In this document: piece by piece, positions 59,801 to 64,000 of the stretch
How the letters are laid out: each line of letters starts with the position of its first letter
Position numbering within the stretch: position 1 is the stretch's first letter
Source of the DNA: Ipomoea triloba
Lineage: Eukaryota > Streptophyta > Magnoliopsida > Solanales > Convolvulaceae
Direction of reading: 5' to 3'
Length of the DNA stretch: 64,000 bases
Assembly (NCBI RefSeq): GCF_003576645.1
Contig: NC_044923.1
Coordinates: 11,732,329 to 11,796,328 of the forward strand
Translations under genes and position numbers: made by a program
The notes under the pieces: model-generated
Seen by the model: only the letters and a program-made list of their open reading frames with translations
Database searches by the model: none
What the model was told of the DNA's origin: nothing

Positions 59801-62800
59801 AATCTATGTACTTTAGCAGGTAGCGGATGTTGGACCCATCCTTGATATGATGGCTGTTGTGCTGGAGAACATCCCTACAAGCACTGCAGCAGCTAGAGCA
59901 ACGATCTCTGCTGTTTATCGAACAGCACAAATTATATCTCCCATTCCTAACATAAAATATTACAGGAAGGTAAGCTGCTTTCTTTGTTAATCATCTACTA
60001 TGTGATTACCTACCCGAAAACTTGATTTAGTTCTTATGCTTTTGTTGTCTCCTTCAGGCCTTTCCAGATGCTCTGTTCCACCATTTGCTCTTGGCGATGG
60101 CACACACTGACCATGTAACACGAGCTGGCGCACAACATATCTTCTCCACTGTTCTTATGCCTAATCAGTTATCCAGCCACAGTAGAAATAACTCCTTCAG
60201 TATTTTGGCCCAATCTCCGAGGAAGTTGCCAAAAGATAGAACAAGAAGCTTTTCCATTACAGATGGAAATGCAGTTGAATCTGGATTAAGGGATGGTGAA
60301 ATGAGAGGAGAGAATCCTAACATGGATGTCCAGCAGTGTGCCAGTTCTAGAACTGTTGATCAATCTGTTAGCTTCAAGGGTGCTGTTCCCAACAGGAAAC
60401 CAGTATGACAGATCCTCTGCCTCTTATTGTCAATGTCCAAAAAGATTTTTCTTAAAATTATTTAAACATATTGTTTTCTTAAACTGTCAAGGAACTTACT
60501 TCCCTTCGACTAAGCAGTCTCCAAGTGAGTCTTCTGCTTTCGTCTCTCTGGCTTCAATCAACAATGACTGAGAACACTCCTGTAAATTTTGAGGCCATGG
60601 CGCATACATACAAGATTGCTTTACTCTTTACGCGATCAAAGGTTACTTTCTTTCCCATTACAAATATCTTGTTGGTTTTTCATTTTCTATAGCCATTACC
60701 AACTGTGCTATAGCGATCAAAGGTATTTGGATTTTAGGATGCTCCTTTTCAAGAGGCTTAGAAGATGCTCATGGTCATAAAGTTATGGGCACACATGTCT
60801 TTGATTTGATTTTGTTTTATTTTTTAATAAAGCACAATGATTTAGGACATGGTTAAGGTCTTTTATTATTATTATTTTAAATAAATAAATTAATGGAAAT
60901 GATACTGGATATATTTTAAATATTCCATATATGTATTTTTATTTATGGTGCTGAATCTCTATATAAATTTGATTAGTTAGTTTTGTTTTTGTTGTCGTTG
61001 TTTTTTTTTGTTTTTTGTTTTTTTTTTTTGTTTATAATATATAAAATTAATGGAAAATGACACTGAATAGATTTTAAATATTTCCATATGTATTTTTATG
61101 GTGCTGAATCTCTAGTATAAATTTGACTAGTTTGACCTCTGTATAGCAAAATTGTAACCCTTTGGTGCAATGGGACCTTTACCCAGCTAGCCTTGTTTTA
61201 TAGCATTAAAGAAAACACTGTTTTCTCTGATTCCCACTTTCCCATAGTACCTTCAAACTTATGGATACAACCTACAGCTTCATAATGTCCTCCTGATGAG
61301 TGATGCCAATGATTTAACTTTTTGAACTCCAGTGAGTGCTAATTCCTAATTACACAGTGCTGCATAATTGAAGTAGGATTTGATATAAATGTTGAAGTTT
61401 CAAAACAATTCACTGTGTATCAATGGATGTAAGGCATAGATTCTGAAGCCCACTTCCTTTAATAAAAGGAACTATGAAGGGTATTTTAGTTAAAGAGGTA
61501 TCATTTACCATAATTGAAAATGTCATTGGGGCATGGGTTGTTGGGTGTTGTTGGCCCTTAAATGGGGACATGGGTTGATATACCAATGAATACTTCCTAT
61601 CATGTAATAATTGATCTTGCTTAATGCAGAGTTCTAGCCATATGGCTCTAGTCCGGTGCTTCCAGCTGGCCTTCTCTCTTAGAAGCATCTCTTTGGATAA
61701 AGATGGTGAGTTTGAAATTTGAATTTCCTATTTGTTCTGCAAATTTCCATTATACAAAGTATTTTATCCCTACTTTGTTTAGATTTTTATATTTATATAT
61801 ATTTTGGTGTAATGATTAGCTAATGGTATTCACTGTCTGCTTACTGAAGGAGGCCTACAACCATCTCGAAGACGGTCTCTGTTTACTGTGGCATCATACA
61901 TGCTTATTTGTTCAGCCAGGGCGTGGAATATTCCAGAACTAATCCCTTTTGTTAAATCATCACTGACAGATGAAACAGTTAATACCAGATACCTTCTTTA
62001 CTGTGCCCTAAAGCTTATTGTTTGGATTCTTAATATACTGCCAATAAGTATCATTCATATCTTGTCTTTTCTTGTTTAAGATAAAATGGCCATTGCATTG
62101 CTCCAAGTATGTGAACTTGAAATATGCTTACTATAAACAGGTGGATCCTTACCTTAAATTGGGTGAAGAAATTAAGGTTCAGGCCTCATTTACAGGACCT
62201 GGTGGTGAAGTTGAAGGCTATGGAACACCGGAAGATGAAGTTGCAGCTTTGAGATCCCTCTGTGCAATAAAATCAGAGGATAGACAGTTGAAAGAAATTG
62301 TTATATCCAACCTTACAACTACTTATGAAAAATTATCAGAGGTAATCAAAATAGTGCTGCTTTATCTATTTTCTTTTCTTTTACATAAGGTTTGGAATTG
62401 CAGAGGTGAGGAAGAAAGAAGATATCTCTATGACATAAAAGCATATCTTGAATTTATTCATAATTGGGCACTCAACATGGTGTTATTCTCATTCAAAACT
62501 TAGTTTTCCTTCAGTCGCAGTGTCGCACTTTTATTTCTTGCTGTTTAATTATTTGCTATTACAATATTTTTGAATTGGGCCTTTTGTACTGTCTCAGGAT
62601 GAGTTGTCAGGGATGAAAAAGCAACTTTTGCAAGGCTTTTCCCCAGATGAAGCATATCCAGCAGGAACTTTGTTCATGGAGACTCCTTATCCATCTTCTC
62701 CGCTTGTCCAGATAGAGTTCCAAAATTTCGATGAGGTTAGGTAGCAAGATTAATTTGCCATATTTTCATTGTTGCCCGCAAACTCTTCTTTCAAAATGTT

Positions 62801-63483
62801 AGGTTTGTCTAGTGGCCTCGTACTGAACCATTGACTATTAGATCACGTGTTCAAGTTCTAGTAACCTCTCTGGTGTTATACTATATATAGTACAATAAAA
62901 ACTTTTCCAAGACTCAGTACATTTGATACATGCATATTTATTTCTGTGTACATGATTCACATAAAGTAGACATGTCCGTTAGAAGTGTATTTGACACAAA
63001 TACATTCCGTAAGAGTCTAGAAGACCTAATATATCACAAAAGGACACATAGAACTACTTCCACTTTTTTTCTACAATTACTTTTAGAGTATTTAATCTTT
63101 TTTAAAAGCCAAAGATTACTTTATGGTTAAATGTTGAAGAAATTTTGATTTCAGCTAACGCCATATGATAGTTGAAAACTGTGATGAAATGTGGGGTGAA
63201 TTTATTTTCATGCATTTTGTAATGCAGTGCTGTTAATGTGTGGCCCCAATTCCAGATGCCATTTAGAACTTGCACTTATGTTGCAAAGCTTTGGTGTATT
63301 TTGGTGTATACGGTTCTTAACAGCTTTTAGCTACTCTTTGTCTATCTGCATCAGGTTATGGATCCAGCTCTCTCAACAGATGAAGAAGCACTTCTGGATC
63401 CAAGTGGCAGCCAATCTGGCCGGAAGTCGTCTTTATCCATCAATTCACTTCACGTTTTGAGTGTCAACCAGCTTTTAGAATCT
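53875..63483 (+). CDS. EFR3: EFR3-like plasma-membrane scaffold protein (SRL2-like), 17 coding exons, 3' end outside window
   Basis: Exons: 53875-54009, 54324-54398, 54870-54985, 56672-56786, 57218-57346, 58315-58362, 58480-58682, 58776-58972, 59080-59372, 59820-59969, 60058-60402, 60492-60641, 61630-61705, 61850-61977, 62141-62341, 62598-62735 and 63355-63483. Together they give 876 in-phase codons of an expected ~1000. The N-terminus (MGVMSRRVVPACGSLCFFCP) has the Cys cluster typically palmitoylated in EFR3, followed by armadillo-like helices (RALKFRAAGMQTLAVL, YWSRVCLHNIALLAKEAT). In yeast and animals EFR3 anchors PI4-kinase at the plasma membrane; plant relatives affect leaf shape. All junctions are GT..AG except the exon 2 donor, which reads AAG|GAAAGG. 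The next intron carries a copia element from 63509. Confidence 0.88.
54986..56671 (+). other. Long intron 3 of the EFR3-like gene
   Basis: 1.7 kb, AT-rich, with an ATT run near 55940. I see no exon or recognisable element within it. Confidence 0.5.
62800..62900 (+). repeat. Possible SINE remnant in an EFR3 intron
   Basis: TTTGTCTAGTGGCCTCGTAC resembles an A box, and CGTGTTCAAGTTCTAG about 40 bases on resembles a B box. There is no tail or target duplication. Confidence 0.35.
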
Positions 63484-63508
63484 GTAAGCAATATATTCCA
63501 ATTGTTTT

Positions 63509-64000
63509 TGTTAAACCCTAAGCCCGTTTATAGATAAGCCCATTAGGGTTCTCTCTATTCTTGTATAAGTAGTGGTAGTCTGTACAGTTCTATACATAGA
63601 GATATATACAAATATACATTATTCTCTCATATATTCACATGGTATCAGAGCCTAAACCCTAGGACCTAAGCCATCCCGCCGCCGCCGCCATCGGAGCATC
63701 GCCGGAGAGTTCACTGCCGTGACTGGTTTCACGTTCCAAGTCGGTACCGTGGTTCTTTCTCCGATCTAACACCACAGACACCTCAGGGACGTCGTCGCGA
63801 GCCTTCCGCCGCAGACCCGGTCGCCGTCCGCCGCTGCACGCGCCCTCATGCGTCGCCGCCGTCGGGAAGTCCGACCGTTTTCCGGCCATAACTTCTTCCT
63901 CCGGTCTCCGATCGAGCTGCCGTTGCCACCATTGGACTCGGCTTGAGGAGACGCATCTCCTAGTGTCGCTCGTTTCCGCTGCCGTCGCCGGTCACCGCCG
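63509..64000 (+). mobile_element. 5' end of a copia LTR retrotransposon inside an EFR3 intron
   Basis: A short LTR (63509-63639, 131 bp) starts TGTTAAACCCTAAGCCC and ends ATTCACA. It is followed at once by TGGTATCAGAGCC, the classic primer site complementary to initiator-Met tRNA, and a GC-rich GCCGCCGCC leader typical of copia elements. Coding sequence, 3' LTR and target duplication lie beyond the window. Confidence 0.8.

Noticed and set aside
63659..63889. Minus-strand frame at the right edge
   Set aside because: Falls in the GCC-rich leader of the copia element just after its primer site.

Overview
This window is nuclear DNA of a flowering plant, almost certainly a eudicot. The evidence is intron-containing genes with GT..AG splicing, plant-only families (RWP-RK/RKD, FAR1-type Mutator transposase, EIX-like LRR receptor-like protein, BCA2-type RING ligase), and a dense mix of plant LTR elements, MULEs, Helitrons, hATs and SINEs. 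Recurrent TACGGAGTA/TACTCCGTA words recall Convolvulaceae or Caryophyllales, but I cannot name the species. It is a draft assembly: N runs lie at 7093, 7424-7434, 14321-14846 and 33126, and two segments look duplicated by misassembly.

Region 1 (1-12378) is one composite Ty1/copia-like LTR element. Its LTRs (1-346, lacking the first 7 bases, and 12026-12378) differ at only about five positions, yet its pol is reduced to decayed reverse-transcriptase remnants. Inside it are (a) an autonomous-looking Mutator-like element (1049-5780) encoding a three-exon FAR1/MuDR transposase with no visible break, inserted in a TA microsatellite, and (b) an apparently intact three-exon RKD (RWP-RK) gene on the minus strand (9365-8442). 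This antisense, intron-bearing regulatory gene between two young LTRs is the most unusual object in the window.

Region 2 (12379-15000) is repeat: an LTR-like promoter whose TATA box lies in the loop of a perfect 15-bp hairpin, a 190-bp tandem repeat that decays into scrambled pieces, a gap flanked by poly-C, and SINE fragments. Region 3 (15550-27161) holds two ordinary genes: an intronless BCA2-type zinc-ribbon/RING-H2 ubiquitin ligase (+) and a 12-exon YbaK/PrdX-type aminoacyl-tRNA deacylase-like gene (-).

Region 4 (27400-39720) is intergenic. It has a truncated retroposon with a 16-bp target duplication, a dead LINE RNase H, an LTR-internal-LTR-internal-LTR array of a non-coding retroelement whose interior is palindromes and minisatellites, a solo LTR nested in a TIR element, and a MULE MITE. 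Region 5 (39953-45090) is a broken LRR receptor-like-protein gene split by a 1.87-kb Pack-MULE carrying an ABC-transporter gene fragment, and hit again by a SINE. Region 6 (45100-53010) holds two near-identical 1.6-kb Helitrons, further SINEs and a hAT element. Region 7 (53875-64000) is the first 17 coding exons of an EFR3-like plasma-membrane scaffold gene, whose next intron holds the 5' end of another copia element running off the window.

The host genes (RING ligase, deacylase, EFR3) share no evident pathway. What unites the window is layered transposition, including two cases of gene or gene-fragment carriage: RKD in an LTR element and an ABC transporter in a Pack-MULE.
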